Source: Xanthobacteraceae bacterium (GTDB taxonomy: Bacteria > Pseudomonadota > Alphaproteobacteria > Rhizobiales > Xanthobacteraceae). Taken from it: a stretch of DNA of 64,000 bases. Below are positions 9,585-19,502 of the stretch, piece after piece. Each line of letters begins with the position of its first letter. Position 1 is the stretch's first letter. Location of the stretch: contig JAHBZB010000002.1 in assembly GCA_019635635.1 (NCBI GenBank), positions 434,001 through 498,000 of the forward strand, read 5' to 3'. The position numbers and the translations under genes were made by a program. Under the pieces are notes generated by a model. The model was not told the origin of the DNA. It searched no databases and was given only the letters and a program-made list of their open reading frames with translations.

Positions 9585-10669
9585 CAGCGGTCCCCGTTGC
9601 GGCGGCGCGGCTGCGAACCCGTGTAGAGGCTGCTTGCCATGTATTGGCGCAATCCGAAACGGATCAGCACGCCCATCGCCGCGGCAAGCGGCACCGCGAG
9701 CAGAAGCCCGACGAAGCCGAACAGATAGCCGAAGGCGAACAGGGCGAACATCAGCCACACCGGATGCAGGCCGACGCTTTCGCCGACGAGCTTCGGCTGG
9801 AGGATGTAGCCTTCGATGAACTGCCCGCTGAAGAAGATCGCGATGATCAGCAAAATCCATTGCCAGTCCGGCCAGAACTGGGCGATCGCGACGATGCTCG
9901 CGAGCAGCAGGCCGGTTAGCGAACCGACATAGGGAATGAAGCTGATGAGGCCGGAAATCATTCCGATCAGGAAGCCGAAGTTCAACCCGGAGAAAGTCAG
10001 CGCGATCGCATAATAAGCGCCGAGCACGAGACCGACGCCCGCCTGCCCGCGCACGAAGCCTGCGACCGCGCGATCGATTTCGCGCGCGAGTTCGCGCACC
10101 GTTTCGCGGTTGCGCACCGGCACCCAGCTATCCACCTTCGCGACCATCTTGTGCCAGTCGTAGAGCACGTAGAACGCGATCACCGGCGCGATGACGAGCA
10201 GCGTCACGATCGAGAACAGCGCCTGCCCGCCCGCCCAGATCGAGGCGAGGAAGCTCACGATCCAGCGCGAGCCTTCGGCCACGATTTCGCCGAGCGACTT
10301 GGTGAGATCGGGTAAGCGGTCGCCTGCGATCTTGGTCAGCCATTCGCGCGTTTCGTCGGTGAGCACGGTTTGCAGCCGCGTCACCGTGCTCGGCAATCCC
10401 TGCACGAAAGCGGAAATCTGCGTGCCGAGGATCGGCAGGAACAGGAGCGCGAGCAGCACGCAGGCGAGGATCACCGCCGCGACCATGATGAGCGATGCGA
10501 ACAAGCGGCTGACGCCGAGGCGCTCGAGCCGGTCGGCAACCGGGTTCAGGAAATAGGCGAGCGCCATGCCGGCCACGAAGGGCAGAAGCACTTCGCGCAG
10601 CACCCACATCGCGAGCACGAGCAGCAGGAGCCCGCCGACCCAGAATGCTACCTGCCGCTGAAAGGTCAT
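9584..10669 (-). CDS. AI-2E family transporter (PerM/YdgG type)
   Basis: The 361-residue protein starts MTFQRQVAFWVGG and shows about eight hydrophobic segments: residues 10-45, 55-85, then a soluble loop with QGLPSTVTRLQTVL, and a C-terminal membrane block with ISFIPYVGSLTGLL, FIEGYILQPKLVGESVGLHP and FALFAFGYLFGFVGLLLAVP. The PYVG and EGYILQPK-like motifs are hallmarks of the AI-2E/PerM family. Members export small solutes or ions; a substrate cannot be assigned. It sits between pgsA (4-base overlap) and hdaA (1-base overlap) in a tight operon. This pgsA-perM-hdaA order is common in Hyphomicrobiales. Confidence 0.9.
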   Translation of the reverse strand: MTFQRQVAFWVGGLLLLVLAMWVLREVLLPFVAGMALAYFLNPVADRLERLGVSRLFASLIMVAAVILACVLLALLFLPILGTQISAFVQGLPSTVTRLQTVLTDETREWLTKIAGDRLPDLTKSLGEIVAEGSRWIVSFLASIWAGGQALFSIVTLLVIAPVIAFYVLYDWHKMVAKVDSWVPVRNRETVRELAREIDRAVAGFVRGQAGVGLVLGAYYAIALTFSGLNFGFLIGMISGLISFIPYVGSLTGLLLASIVAIAQFWPDWQWILLIIAIFFSGQFIEGYILQPKLVGESVGLHPVWLMFALFAFGYLFGFVGLLLAVPLAAAMGVLIRFGLRQYMASSLYTGSQPRRRNGDR

Positions 10670-11238
10670 CTGCCGGTCTCCGGCGCATCCAGCGCCATGT
10701 GTTTCATCCACTCGATCAGATAGGCGGCAGCGGAGACGAACGTCAGACCGCCGGCCAGGATCAACAGCACATTGATAGCCTGTCCCGCTTCGAACTTGAA
10801 TCCGGTAGACGCGAGCACGAAGGCTGCGAGCGCAATCTGCGCCGCGGTATTCAGTTTCGAGACGATCAGCGGCTTGATCGCGACCGGCTTGTTCAGCAGC
10901 CAGGAAAGCACGACCGCGCCCATGATCATGATGTCGCGCGAGACCACCGCAATCACGATCCAGCGCGGCAACAGCATCTCGAGCGACAAAGTCACGTAAA
11001 TCGACATCAGCAGCGCCTTGTCGGCCAACGGGTCGAGATAGGCGCCGAACTCGCTCTGGGCGTTGAAGCGCTTGGCGATGAAGCCGTCGATGGCATCCGA
11101 CACCCCGGCCGCCACGAACAGCCAGAAGGCAAGCAGCATGTTGCCGGAGGCGATCGACCAGATCACCACCGGAACCAATATGATCCGCCCGACCGTTATC
11201 AGGTTCGGCAAGCTTTGAAGCACGCGGGGCCGCTCCAC
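10666..11238 (-). CDS. pgsA: CDP-diacylglycerol-glycerol-3-phosphate 3-phosphatidyltransferase
   Basis: The 190-residue membrane protein starts MERPRVLQSLPNLITVGRI, the standard PgsA opening. It carries the CDP-alcohol phosphatidyltransferase signature D-G-x2-A-..-G-x3-D-x3-D, seen as DGFIAKRFNAQSEFGAYLDP followed by LAD, near residues 50-73. Four to six hydrophobic segments surround it. The enzyme makes phosphatidylglycerol phosphate, the first committed step to phosphatidylglycerol and cardiolipin, at the inner membrane. It is the first gene of the pgsA-perM-hdaA operon and is divergent from purM across about 150 bases that hold both promoters. Confidence 0.93.
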   Translation of the reverse strand: MERPRVLQSLPNLITVGRIILVPVVIWSIASGNMLLAFWLFVAAGVSDAIDGFIAKRFNAQSEFGAYLDPLADKALLMSIYVTLSLEMLLPRWIVIAVVSRDIMIMGAVVLSWLLNKPVAIKPLIVSKLNTAAQIALAAFVLASTGFKFEAGQAINVLLILAGGLTFVSAAAYLIEWMKHMALDAPETGR

Positions 11239-11385
11239 CCATTTCCGGTGCCTTGGCTACCGCCTCTTGGCCCCTGAGCCAACCACGGCCCCCAGATTTC
11301 CGGGCGCAGCGCGACAATTCGGCTAGGAAAGCGGGCGTTCCACGCGCTATTCACACCACCGCGGGCAGTACGGAGCGGTACCGAA

Positions 11386-12456
11386 ATGGCGGGCGAAAAA
11401 GGCGGCATGAGCTACCGGCAGGCGGGCGTGGACATCGACGCCGGCAACCGGCTCGTGGACCTCATCAAGCCCTTCGTGCGCGCCACCCGGCGGCCGGGCG
11501 CGGACGCCGAAATCGGCGGCTTCGGCGGCGTATTCGACCTGAAAGCGCTCGGCATGCGCGACCCGCTTCTGGTCGCGTCGAACGACGGCGTCGGCACCAA
11601 GGTGAAGCTTGCGATCGACGCGAAGCGCCACGAAAACATCGGCATCGATCTGGTCGCGATGTGCGTGAACGATCTTGTCGTGCAGGGCGCGGAACCGCTG
11701 TTTTTCCTCGACTACTTCGCGACCGGAAAACTCGTGCCGGAACACGCGGCACAGGTCGTGAAGGGAATCGCGAAAGGCTGCGAGGAAGCGGGCTGCGCGC
11801 TGATCGGCGGCGAGACCGCGGAGATGCCGGGGCTTTATGCGGGCGACGACTACGATCTCGCCGGGTTTTCGGTCGGCGCGGTCGAGCGCGAAAATCTTCT
11901 GCCGCGCGGCGACGTAAAGGCGGGCGATGTGCTTCTGGGCCTGCCCTCCTCCGGCGTGCACTCGAACGGCTATTCGCTGGTGCGCAGAATCGTGGAGCGG
12001 AGCGGCGTCGCACTCGATGCGAAAGCGCCGTTCGACGCTTCGCGCACGCTCGGCGAAGCGCTGCTTACTCCGACGCGGATTTACGTGAAGCCGGTGCTCG
12101 CCGCGATCAAAACGACGCCCGGCATCAAGGCGCTCGCGCATATCACCGGCGGCGGCTTCGTCGATAACATTCCGCGCGTGCTGCCGGAGAACACCGCCGC
12201 GAAAATCGACCTCTCGAAAATTCCGGTGCTACCGGTTTTCAAGTGGCTAGCGCAAGTCGGCGGCGTCGCCGAACTCGAAATGCTCCGTACTTTCAACTGC
12301 GGCATCGGGCTCATTCTCGCGGTCGAAGCCGCGAAAGTTTCCGCGGTCGAGATGGCACTCAGGAACGCGGGCGAGAAGCCCGTGCATCTCGGCGAGATCG
12401 CCGCGCATGACGGCGAGCCGGTGACGCTGTTCGACAACAAGCTCGCGCTCGCATGA
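11386..12456 (+). CDS. purM: Phosphoribosylformylglycinamidine cyclo-ligase (AIR synthetase)
   Basis: The 356-residue protein carries the PurM ATP-grasp-unrelated AIRS fold. [15 protein letters not shown] near residue 65 is the ATP-binding signature, [19 protein letters not shown] follows, then [25 protein letters not shown] and [16 protein letters not shown]. It closes the imidazole ring in step five of de novo purine synthesis (FGAM + ATP to AIR). The start at 11386 gives [26 protein letters not shown] at 11407 is an alternative. It overlaps purN by four bases (ATGA). Confidence 0.97.
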   Translation: MAGEKGGMSYRQAGVDIDAGNRLVDLIKPFVRATRRPGADAEIGGFGGVFDLKALGMRDPLLVASNDGVGTKVKLAIDAKRHENIGIDLVAMCVNDLVVQGAEPLFFLDYFATGKLVPEHAAQVVKGIAKGCEEAGCALIGGETAEMPGLYAGDDYDLAGFSVGAVERENLLPRGDVKAGDVLLGLPSSGVHSNGYSLVRRIVERSGVALDAKAPFDASRTLGEALLTPTRIYVKPVLAAIKTTPGIKALAHITGGGFVDNIPRVLPENTAAKIDLSKIPVLPVFKWLAQVGGVAELEMLRTFNCGIGLILAVEAAKVSAVEMALRNAGEKPVHLGEIAAHDGEPVTLFDNKLALA

Positions 12457-13034
12457 AGAAGCGCGTCGCGATCCTGATTTCCGGGCGCGGCTCGAACATG
12501 CGCGCACTGATCGAGGCCGCGAAGGCAAAAGATTTTCCCGCCGGGATCGTGCTGGTGCTTTCAAATGTCCCCAATGCGGGCGGGCTCGACTTCGCGCGCC
12601 GGCACGGCATCGAAACGGAAGTGATCGAGCACAAGAAATTTCCGTCGCGGGAAATTTTCGACAACGCGATGGACGTTGCGCTGAACCGCGCGAATGCGGA
12701 AATCGTCTGCCTTGCCGGTTTCATGCGGCTCTTGTCGCCGCGTTTCGTCGAGAAGTGGCGCGGACGAATGATCAACATTCATCCCTCGTTGCTGCCCGCC
12801 TACAAGGGCCTGCATACGCATAGCCGCGCGATCGAGGCCGGAGAGAAGTTCGCGGGCTGTACGGTGCATTTCGTCACGGCCGAACTCGACGACGGCCCGA
12901 CTATTCTACAGGCGAAAGTCCCGGTGCTGCCCGGCGACACGGAAGACGCACTCTCCGCCCGCGTGCTGGAGCAGGAACACAAGATTTATCCGCAGGCGCT
13001 GCGGCTCGTCGCCGAGGGCAAGGCGAAGATCTGA
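12453..13034 (+). CDS. purN: Phosphoribosylglycinamide formyltransferase
   Basis: This is a 193-residue GART of the folate-dependent type. It opens with [19 protein letters not shown], where SGRGSN is the phosphate-binding loop. The catalytic triad is visible: Asn and His in [15 protein letters not shown], and Asp in [10 protein letters not shown]. It transfers a formyl group from 10-formyl-THF to GAR, step three of purine synthesis. Translation is coupled to purM by an ATGA overlap. The gene is followed by a strong bidirectional terminator. Confidence 0.97.
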   Translation: MKKRVAILISGRGSNMRALIEAAKAKDFPAGIVLVLSNVPNAGGLDFARRHGIETEVIEHKKFPSREIFDNAMDVALNRANAEIVCLAGFMRLLSPRFVEKWRGRMINIHPSLLPAYKGLHTHSRAIEAGEKFAGCTVHFVTAELDDGPTILQAKVPVLPGDTEDALSARVLEQEHKIYPQALRLVAEGKAKI

Positions 13035-13037
13035 CCG

Positions 13038-13070
13038 ACAAAAAAGGCCGGGCAATGCCCGGCCTCTTGT
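13038..13070. terminator. Bidirectional intrinsic terminator, purN / terC
   Basis: An A-run (13038-13045) precedes an 8-bp perfect stem GGCCGGGC (13046-13053) / GCCCGGCC (13057-13064) with the loop AAT, followed by TCTTGTTT. It lies between the convergent purN and terC genes and can serve both. Confidence 0.88.
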
Positions 13071-13081
13071 TTCTAAAGTGC

Positions 13082-13876
13082 TCAATGCTTCTTCGGCGGA
13101 TCGCCGATGTGGCCCGCGCGGGTGATCATCGGCTCTTCCATCGCCGCGATGTTACGCGAGCGGCGGATCAGCGCGCCGACCAGCAGCACGAAGATCGCGC
13201 CGGCGGCAGCCGCCGGATAATGCAGCTTTTCGAGCAGCGCGGGATCGAAGAAGCGCGCGAGAGCGGCGTCCTTGATCATGATATCGCCCGCGACCCAGCC
13301 GAGCAGCGCGGCACCCGCCCACACCAGAATCGGGAAGCGGTCGAGCAGCGCCATCAGGAGTGCGCTGCCCGCGATGATCATCGGCACCGAAGTAACGAGA
13401 CCGAAGCCGATCAGCACCGCCTTGATCGAGGAAGCGTGCGCGAGATCGAGCGTGGCGGCCGCGGTTTCCGCGGCGGCTGCAATCGCGATCACGTTATCGA
13501 GGCTCATAACGATGTCGGCGATCGCGACGATGCGAACGGCTTTCCAGAGGTTGCTTGCCGCTTCGATCTTCTCGTCGCCCTCGTCTTCCGGCACGAGCAG
13601 CTTCACCGCGACCCAGAGCAGCAACACGCCGCCGATCAGCTTCAGGAACTGATAGCCCATGGCCTCGGCGACCACGAGCGTGAAGACGATGCGCAGGAGC
13701 ACCGCGACGCCCGCGCCGAGCACCATGCCCCAGAAGCGCTCCTTGGCAGGCAACATCCTGCAGGCCAGCGCGATCACCACCGCGTTGTCGCCGGAAAGGA
13801 TGACGTTGATGCCGATGATCTTGAGCGCGGCGATCCAGAACGCCGTCTGGCTCATGTCGTTGAGGAGAAAATCCAC
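13082..13876 (-). CDS. TerC family integral membrane protein
   Basis: The 264-residue protein has seven or so hydrophobic helices and the two TerC signatures, INVILSGDNAVVIALA near residue 25 and DIVMSLDNVIAIAA near residue 120, each with the conserved Asp-Asn pair. TerC/YjbE/Alx proteins are linked to manganese efflux and to tellurite resistance; manganese export is the likeliest role. The start is GTG at 13876, with GGAG about 14 bases upstream. An ATG at 13855 has no ribosome-binding site. The C-terminus is a short charged tail ending PPKKH. I looked for a yybP-ykoY manganese riboswitch upstream and could not find its conserved core. Confidence 0.88.
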   Translation of the reverse strand: MDFLLNDMSQTAFWIAALKIIGINVILSGDNAVVIALACRMLPAKERFWGMVLGAGVAVLLRIVFTLVVAEAMGYQFLKLIGGVLLLWVAVKLLVPEDEGDEKIEAASNLWKAVRIVAIADIVMSLDNVIAIAAAAETAAATLDLAHASSIKAVLIGFGLVTSVPMIIAGSALLMALLDRFPILVWAGAALLGWVAGDIMIKDAALARFFDPALLEKLHYPAAAAGAIFVLLVGALIRRSRNIAAMEEPMITRAGHIGDPPKKH

Positions 13877-13964
13877 GGGCTTCCGCTCCAGTTCGCCGGC
13901 TGATCCGGCTTGTTCCCCCGCATCTCTACGGGCGTAAATTCACTGGAAACTGGAATAGCCGTGA

Positions 13965-13993
13965 GGTCCGGTTCTGCCAAGCAAAACCGGACC
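13965..13993. repeat. Inverted repeat upstream of terC
   Basis: GGTCCGGTT (13965-13973) pairs perfectly with AACCGGACC (13985-13993) around an 11-base loop, TCTGCCAAGCA. It lies about 90 bases upstream of the terC start and about 50 bases past the ndk stop, both genes being on the minus strand. No T-run follows on the minus strand. It could be a weak terminator for ndk-opposite transcription or part of the terC leader. Confidence 0.55.
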
Positions 13994-14045
13994 GACGCAG
14001 CGCAAAAAGCGACGAAATGACCGCAGGATAGCGGTCAGCTATCGA

Positions 14046-14468
14046 TCAATCGACGATTTCTTCCGGAGTGAAGAAAAATTCGATCTCGATCTTGGCGTTC
14101 TCGGGGCTGTCGGAACCGTGCACCGAGTTGGCCTCGATCGATTCCGCGAACTCCTTGCGGATAGTTCCGGCGTTCGCCTTCGAAGGATCGGTCGCGCCCA
14201 TGACCTCGCGATATTTCGCAACCGCGTTCTCGCCCTGCAGCACCTGCACGACGACCGGACCGGAGGTCATGAAGGTCACGAGGCTGCCGAAAAACGGACG
14301 CTCCTTGTGGACGCCGTAAAAGCCCTCGGCCTGCTTCTGGCTCATCTTGATGCGCTTCTGGCCGATGATGCGAAGGCCCGCGCCCTCAATCTTCTGGTTG
14401 ATCGCGCCCGTCAGATTGCGCTTGGTCGCATCGGGCTTGATGATCGAAAAGGTGCGTTCGACCGCCAT
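14046..14468 (-). CDS. ndk: Nucleoside diphosphate kinase
   Basis: With the start at 14468 the protein is 140 residues, the normal length. It opens [18 protein letters not shown], and the active-site histidine is in [12 protein letters not shown] (about His117). The [19 protein letters not shown] segment is also conserved. The enzyme exchanges terminal phosphates between nucleoside tri- and diphosphates by a ping-pong mechanism. The open frame continues upstream to 14600, but that part is unlike NDK, and a purine-rich stretch (AGGAAGAAAAC) precedes the ATG. The gene is monocistronic between terC and a divergent membrane protein gene. Confidence 0.97.
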   Translation of the reverse strand: MAVERTFSIIKPDATKRNLTGAINQKIEGAGLRIIGQKRIKMSQKQAEGFYGVHKERPFFGSLVTFMTSGPVVVQVLQGENAVAKYREVMGATDPSKANAGTIRKEFAESIEANSVHGSDSPENAKIEIEFFFTPEEIVD

Positions 14469-14611
14469 GTTTTCTTCCTGCTTGTTCGGGGATTGCTCGA
14501 AGTTGGCGGGTCTATAGCGGCGCAGGCCGCCCGCTTCAAGGCGGGCTTTTCTTTGCCATAAGTGGCTGGCATGGAAGCCCTTCCAGCAACCGGGCACCAC
14601 GACCGAACACC

Positions 14612-16078
14612 ATGAACGCCGCCGCGCTGCCGCCGCTTCAGATGAAGCGGCGTTTGTTTGTCGCCGCTATCCTCGCGGCGCTCGTCAATTTCTATGCGCT
14701 CTATCCGGGGCTCTATCACCACGACGCCTGGGCCTATGTCGCGGCGATCCGCAGCGGCGACTGGACCAACTGGCAGCCGCCGTTGCTCGGCGTGCTCTGG
14801 ATTCCGCTGCAATGGGTCTGGACCGGCCCGCAGCCGATGTTCGCGATCTTTCTCGCCGCATACTGGAGCGGCTTCGTCCTGATCGCGCTCGCGTTCCAGG
14901 ACGAGGAAAGCAGGACGCTTCCCTATTTCGTGTTCGCGACCGCCTTCTTCCCGATGGCGATCAACTACAACGGCCAGCTCGTCAAAGACATCGCCATGTC
15001 AGTGACGATGCTGCTCGCGGCCGGCATCGCGGCACTTCTGTTGCGCGGCTATTTCAGGCGCAGGCGCATCGCCGCGGCGCTGATGTGGCTCTTTATCCTG
15101 ATGGCAGGATTTTTCCGCGCCAACGCCGTGTTCGGCATGCCGCCTTTAATCGATCTTGCGATCTCGGCGGTAAGCCCGCGCTGGCGGGCGATGGGCTTCG
15201 TCAAGCGCACGATCATCGCCGGGTTGCTTTCGCTCCTGTTCATTCCGGGGCATCTGTTCGCGGACACGCATATCTTCCGCGTGCGCGACATCAAGCCGAT
15301 CTCGCAGCTTCAGATTTTCGATCTCGGCGGCATCACCTATTTCTCGAACAAGGACGCCTATCACGGCTTCTTCGGTCCGGACTTCGTCGCGAAGAATCAC
15401 AACTTCAAGGATCGGCCCGATAGCGGCCGCGGCTGCTACACGCCGCGCCACTGGGACACTTACGGCTGGGACCCGGATCTCAAGGGCGGCTGCCCGGAGG
15501 TCTATGAAAATCTCAAACCGAAATTCGGCAGCGAACTGACGAAGCTCTGGCTGGATGCGATCGTGGACGAGCCGCGCGCCTATCTCACCCACCGCTTCGC
15601 GCATGTGAACCGCTTCTTCCAGTTTCTTTGCAAGGATTGCGTGGAACCGGTGAAGACCGGCTGGCAATCGAACAACCAGCACGACGTCACCTTCACGCCG
15701 AACCCGGTTTACAACGTGATCGAGTGGCTCTCGGTGAACTGGAGCCTCTCCCCGCTCGGGCCGCCTTACGTCTATCTCCTGTTCTGCATCGCCTGGATGT
15801 GGGCTTCGACGGGCATCCGCGAGCGGCTCACGCGCCACCTCACGTTTGCGCTGACCGCGTCGGGCACGCTCTATGCAGTAGCACTGCTCGTAATCGGCAT
15901 CGCGCACGAGTACCGCTACATCTACTGGACGATGCTCGGCGCGCTGATTGCAACGCCGGTCATCGTTGCGCGCGTGGTGACACGGAAGGACATTTCCGCA
16001 ATCCTGCGGTTCGGGCCGCTCGCGCTGATCGCCGCCGTGATCGCGTTCCGCGAAATCGCGGTGCGGTTCTTTCTCTAA
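14612..16078 (+). CDS. Polytopic membrane protein, GT-C glycosyltransferase-like
   Basis: The 488-residue protein has ten or more hydrophobic segments. The first extracytoplasmic loop reads [20 protein letters not shown] then [10 protein letters not shown], matching the acidic-residue-plus-PP pattern of GT-C glycosyltransferases and of the DUF6020-type family. [14 protein letters not shown] follows, also typical of that group. A soluble loop of about 110 residues (roughly 225-350) holds five cysteines, including [16 protein letters not shown] and FLCKDCVEP, which may form disulfides in the periplasm. A donor and acceptor cannot be named; lipid-linked sugar or envelope polysaccharide transfer is the best guess. 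No other glycan genes are near. The DinB gene starts about 10 bases after it. Confidence 0.6.
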   Translation: MNAAALPPLQMKRRLFVAAILAALVNFYALYPGLYHHDAWAYVAAIRSGDWTNWQPPLLGVLWIPLQWVWTGPQPMFAIFLAAYWSGFVLIALAFQDEESRTLPYFVFATAFFPMAINYNGQLVKDIAMSVTMLLAAGIAALLLRGYFRRRRIAAALMWLFILMAGFFRANAVFGMPPLIDLAISAVSPRWRAMGFVKRTIIAGLLSLLFIPGHLFADTHIFRVRDIKPISQLQIFDLGGITYFSNKDAYHGFFGPDFVAKNHNFKDRPDSGRGCYTPRHWDTYGWDPDLKGGCPEVYENLKPKFGSELTKLWLDAIVDEPRAYLTHRFAHVNRFFQFLCKDCVEPVKTGWQSNNQHDVTFTPNPVYNVIEWLSVNWSLSPLGPPYVYLLFCIAWMWASTGIRERLTRHLTFALTASGTLYAVALLVIGIAHEYRYIYWTMLGALIATPVIVARVVTRKDISAILRFGPLALIAAVIAFREIAVRFFL

Positions 16079-16088
16079 GAGGATGCGG

Positions 16089-16616
16089 ATGAGTTTCGAT
16101 CGCTACAAGATGTTTGCCGGCTACAACGCCTGGGCCAACGAGCGCCTCTACGATGCAGCGGCGAAACTCTCTGCCGAAGAATACCGCGCCGACCGCGGCG
16201 CGTTCTTCAAGTCGATACACGGCACGCTCAATCACATTCTCGTCGCCGACCGCATCTGGATGAAGCGCTTCACCGGCCAGGGCGAAGCGCCCGCCACGCT
16301 CGACGCGATCCTGCACGAGGATCTGGACTCGCTGCGTGCGGCGCGCGACCGCGAGGATGCGCGCATCGAAGCCTATATCGGCCAGCTCACCGAGGAAGAA
16401 CTGGCGGCCACCTTCAGCTACATGACGGTGACGAACCCGAAGCAGATCACGCAGCCGCTATCGCCCGCGCTCGATCATTTCTTCAATCACCAGACCCACC
16501 ACCGGGGACAGGCGCATGCGGTGCTGACCGGACTGCGCGGCAAGGACTTTGCGCCGTCGCTCGACATGATCCTTTACCAACGCGAGACCGGCACCGGCGG
16601 CGTGGTCAGCCGGTAA
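16089..16616 (+). CDS. DinB family metal-dependent protein
   Basis: This is a DinB/YfiT four-helix protein of 175 residues. It opens with FDRYKMFAGYNAWANERLYDA, and the three metal-ligand histidines are recognisable: one in IHGTLNHILVADRIW near residue 48, and two in NHQTHHRGQAHAVL near residue 136. Members bind Ni or Zn; several are thiol S-transferases (bacillithiol, mycothiol), but the substrate here is unknown. The start at 16089 is chosen because AGAGG (16078-16082) is six bases upstream; a second ATG at 16083 has no room for a ribosome-binding site. Confidence 0.85.
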   Translation: MSFDRYKMFAGYNAWANERLYDAAAKLSAEEYRADRGAFFKSIHGTLNHILVADRIWMKRFTGQGEAPATLDAILHEDLDSLRAARDREDARIEAYIGQLTEEELAATFSYMTVTNPKQITQPLSPALDHFFNHQTHHRGQAHAVLTGLRGKDFAPSLDMILYQRETGTGGVVSR

Positions 16617-16753
16617 CGCGTTGCCCGCGCGCAACAACGCTCGAAAAGTCGCGCGCGTTAACCCGCGCTTAACCGTGCGCTAAGCGCACATTAACTATAA
16701 AAACCTAGCTTCCTCGCGAGTTCGATTCATCCCACTCGTATTCGGGGGCTATC

Positions 16754-17326
16754 TTGAAAAAGTTTCTTGTCCTTTGCGCCGCGCTGACCGCGCTCTCGCT
16801 CGCGCCCGCGGCCCATGCCGCGGATATGCCGACGCGGCCGCTTTACAAATATCAGCCGGACATCGCGCCGGTGTTCAACTGGTCCGGGTTCTATGTCGGC
16901 GGCCATGTCGGCTACGGCTTCGGCGACGACATCGACGGCTTCCTCGGCGGCGTGCAGGCCGGCTACAACTGGCAGTTCTCGCGCAATATCGTGTTCGGTC
17001 TCGAAGCCGACATCTCCGGCACCGACATCAACGGCTCGACCGGCGGCATCAATTCGCACATCGATTATCTCGGCACCGCACGCGCACGCCTCGGCTACAC
17101 TTGGGATCGCACGATGATCTACGGCACCGGCGGCTTCGCGTTCTCGCGGGCGGCCGCGGCTGGAGTGCACGACACCGACACCGGTTACGCGCTCGGCGCC
17201 GGCCTTGAATGGGCCTACTCCAATGCGTGGACGCTTAAGGCCGAATACATGTACCACGACCTCGGCGCGGGCTTCGACGTTTCGACGGTCAAGTTCGGGG
17301 CGAACTACCGCTTCACCGGCTTCTGA
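16754..17326 (+). CDS. Outer membrane beta-barrel protein (Omp25/Omp31-like porin family)
   Basis: This 190-residue protein has a signal peptide of about 22 residues (KKFLVLCAALTALSL, cleavage after AHA). It then has the alternating strands of an eight-stranded OMP barrel: FNWSGFYVGGHVGYGF, GGVQAGYNWQFSRNIVFG, LGTARARLGYTW, the closing strand TLKAEYMYHDLGAG and the terminal FGANYRFTGF with C-terminal Phe. This is the pattern of the OMP_b-brl/Omp25-31 family abundant in Bradyrhizobiaceae, which links the outer membrane to the cell wall and host interaction. The start codon is TTG (16754) with GGGGGC upstream. It stands alone and is followed by a strong terminator. Confidence 0.88.
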   Translation: MKKFLVLCAALTALSLAPAAHAADMPTRPLYKYQPDIAPVFNWSGFYVGGHVGYGFGDDIDGFLGGVQAGYNWQFSRNIVFGLEADISGTDINGSTGGINSHIDYLGTARARLGYTWDRTMIYGTGGFAFSRAAAAGVHDTDTGYALGAGLEWAYSNAWTLKAEYMYHDLGAGFDVSTVKFGANYRFTGF

Positions 17327-17347
17327 AGACTCGCATACGGCAACAAG

Positions 17348-17377
17348 AAAAACCCCGGGCAGAAGCCCGGGGTTTTT
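17348..17377. terminator. Bidirectional intrinsic terminator, OMP / holC
   Basis: A 13-bp arm AAAAACCCCGGGC (17348-17360) pairs with GCCCGGGGTTTTT (17365-17377) around the loop AGAA. The A and T runs on both sides make it functional for both convergent genes. Confidence 0.93.
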
Positions 17378-17389
17378 GCTTTTCGTGCG

Positions 17390-17839
17390 TCACGCCTTCT
17401 GCTGCCAGCGTCCGGCTTCGTCCTGCTGCCAGTAGGTAACGGCGTGACCGGCAGCCTGCGCCGTCTTCCATTGCGCGCGCGCGCCATCGACCGCGTCGGG
17501 ATCGTTACCGTCGAACAGATGAATCGCGCGCTCGTAGCCTTCGAGATTTTCGCTCGCTGCACCTTCGACAAAGAAGCGCACTTTCGCTTCGTTCGGATTT
17601 GCATCCGTGGTCGTGAGCAGCACCGGCTGCTCGGCAGCGTTCGCTTCCTTGTCGGTGCCGTGCGCGAGAAAAGCGTCGTCGCGAAACGTCCAGAGGTGCT
17701 GGTCGAGCGCCGTCACGCGCTCGTCCGACTGCGCCTGCACCACGCAGCGCCAGCCCCGCTCGAGGCATTTCTCGAGCAGTTGCGGGAGCACTTTCTCCAG
17801 CGGCTGGTTCTGCAAATGGTAGAAGTAAACCTCTGACAT
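17390..17839 (-). CDS. holC: DNA polymerase III subunit chi
   Basis: The 149-residue protein opens MSEVYFYHLQNQPLEKVLPQ and has the chi-fold landmarks CLERGWRCVVQAQSDERV, LDQHLWTFRDDAFLAHG and AIHLFDGNDPDAV. Chi bridges the clamp loader to single-stranded-DNA-binding protein. The length is that of alphaproteobacterial HolC. It follows pepA by seven bases on the same strand, the standard pepA-holC arrangement of alpha- and gammaproteobacteria. Confidence 0.93.
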   Translation of the reverse strand: MSEVYFYHLQNQPLEKVLPQLLEKCLERGWRCVVQAQSDERVTALDQHLWTFRDDAFLAHGTDKEANAAEQPVLLTTTDANPNEAKVRFFVEGAASENLEGYERAIHLFDGNDPDAVDGARAQWKTAQAAGHAVTYWQQDEAGRWQQKA

Positions 17840-17846
17840 TACTGCG

Positions 17847-19349
17847 TTATTTCTCGTAATGCGCGGCGATGAACTCGTTCAAGAGCCGCACGCCCCAGCC
17901 CGGTCCCCACGAGTCGCCGATTTCGGTGTTGTGCGCGGCCATGCCGGTGCCGGCGATGTCGAGATGCGCCCACGGCGTCTTGCCGACGTAGCGCTGGAGA
18001 AACTGCGCCGCGGTGATCGAGCCCGCAAAACGGCCGCCGGTATTTTTCATATCGGCGAATTTCGAGTCGATCATCTTGTCGTAAACGGGTCCAAGCGGCA
18101 TGCGCCAAACGTGCTCGCCCGTCACCTTGCCGGCTTCGGTGAGGCGCTCGGCGAGCTTGTCGTCGTTCGAGAACATGCCCGCGTATTCCTGCCCGAGCGC
18201 GACCAAAATCGCGCCGGTCAAGGTCGCAAGGTCGATGATCAGCTTCGGCTTAAAGCGCTCGTTGGTGTAGGCGAGCGCGTCGCACAGAACGAGACGGCCT
18301 TCGGCGTCGGTGTTGATGACCTCGATGGTCTGGCCCGAATAGGATTTCAGAATATCGCCGGGACGATAGGAATTGCCGTCCGGCATGTTCTCGACGATGC
18401 CGATCACGCCGATCACGTTCGCTTCGGCCTTGCGCGCGGCAAGCGCGTGCATCAGACCGGTGACGCAGGCAGCACCCGCCATGTCGCCCTTCATGTCTTC
18501 CATGCTGGCGGCCGGCTTGATCGAAATGCCGCCGGTGTCGAAACACACACCCTTGCCGACGATCGCGACCGGGGTTTCCGATTTCTTCTTCGCTCCGTTC
18601 CAGCGCATGACCACGAGGCGGGAGTCGCGCTCGGAGCCCTGCCCGACTGCGAGCAGCGCGTTCATGCCGAGCTTCTTCATTGCCGGCTCGTCGAGCACTT
18701 CGATCTGCACCCCGAGCTTTTTCAACTCGGAAGCGCGGCGCGCGAATTCCGCCGGAAACAGCACGTTCGGCGGCTCGTTGACGAGCTCGCGCGCGAGAAT
18801 GATCCCGTCGCCGACGCCGCTGGCATGCGCCCAGGCCTTCTTGGTCCCGGCAACGTCCTCGACGCCGAATTTGACCTCGACGGCGTGCGGTTTCTCGTCA
18901 TCCTCGGGTTTTTTCTTGGTCTTGTAGCGGTCGAACTTATAGGCCCGGAGCTTCATCCCGAGCGCGACCTGGGCGGCGTCGCCGGCAGCGAGTTTTCCAC
19001 CGGGAAGTTCGGCCAGCACCGTCACATTCCGGGCTGCGGCAGGTAGCCGCCCCATGATCGTCCCGCCGAGCTTGAGCCAGTCCTCGGCCTTCATGTCCTT
19101 GGCCTTGCCGACCCCGGCGACCAGAACATGTTCCAATTTGAGACCGGAAGGCGCGGCAAGGTCCAAAACCTTGCTCCGCTTGCCCTTGAATTTCTCGATT
19201 TTGGCGACCCGCTGGAACAAATCGCCCGAGGGCTTGAGCGCGGCCTTGGAGGCCGTCCCGAATTCCAGATCCTCATCGGTAATCACTACTAGAGTACCGT
19301 TGACGGGGGCCTTCAGGTCGGAGATGACAATCTTAGGTGAAATGGCCAT
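17847..19349 (-). CDS. pepA: Leucyl (cytosol) aminopeptidase
   Basis: The 500-residue M17 aminopeptidase has an N-terminal regulatory domain with a KSKVLDLA-like stretch and a C-terminal catalytic domain. Metal and catalytic residues are seen in [28 protein letters not shown] and the family signature [14 protein letters not shown]. It removes N-terminal leucine and other residues; in enteric bacteria PepA is also a DNA-binding repressor. The first gene of pepA-holC, it is divergent from lptF with about 150 bases between them, as in many proteobacteria. Confidence 0.97.
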   Translation of the reverse strand: MAISPKIVISDLKAPVNGTLVVITDEDLEFGTASKAALKPSGDLFQRVAKIEKFKGKRSKVLDLAAPSGLKLEHVLVAGVGKAKDMKAEDWLKLGGTIMGRLPAAARNVTVLAELPGGKLAAGDAAQVALGMKLRAYKFDRYKTKKKPEDDEKPHAVEVKFGVEDVAGTKKAWAHASGVGDGIILARELVNEPPNVLFPAEFARRASELKKLGVQIEVLDEPAMKKLGMNALLAVGQGSERDSRLVVMRWNGAKKKSETPVAIVGKGVCFDTGGISIKPAASMEDMKGDMAGAACVTGLMHALAARKAEANVIGVIGIVENMPDGNSYRPGDILKSYSGQTIEVINTDAEGRLVLCDALAYTNERFKPKLIIDLATLTGAILVALGQEYAGMFSNDDKLAERLTEAGKVTGEHVWRMPLGPVYDKMIDSKFADMKNTGGRFAGSITAAQFLQRYVGKTPWAHLDIAGTGMAAHNTEIGDSWGPGWGVRLLNEFIAAHYEK

Positions 19350-19502
19350 TTCGAAGTCCGTTAAGGGATTGATGGGACAGTAATAACCGAGGATTTTTTG
19401 CGGGGCGAGCGCCCCCTGAAAGCCTCAATTTCCGGCCACTTTCTGCCGGTCAATTCAGTAGGGGGCGGCCGCGATTCTGGGGTGAGAATCGAAGCCGAGT
19501 GT

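Noticed and set aside
10670-11317. A long upstream extension of the PerM frame (to 11317)
   Set aside because: The extension lies inside pgsA on the same strand in another frame and is not membrane-like. The PerM family starts at MTFQRQV with a four-base overlap to pgsA.
13877-14045. A manganese (yybP-ykoY) riboswitch upstream of terC
   Set aside because: TerC genes can carry it, but the conserved GGGGAGTA core and the partner loop were not present. Only an inverted repeat and a G-rich stretch are seen.
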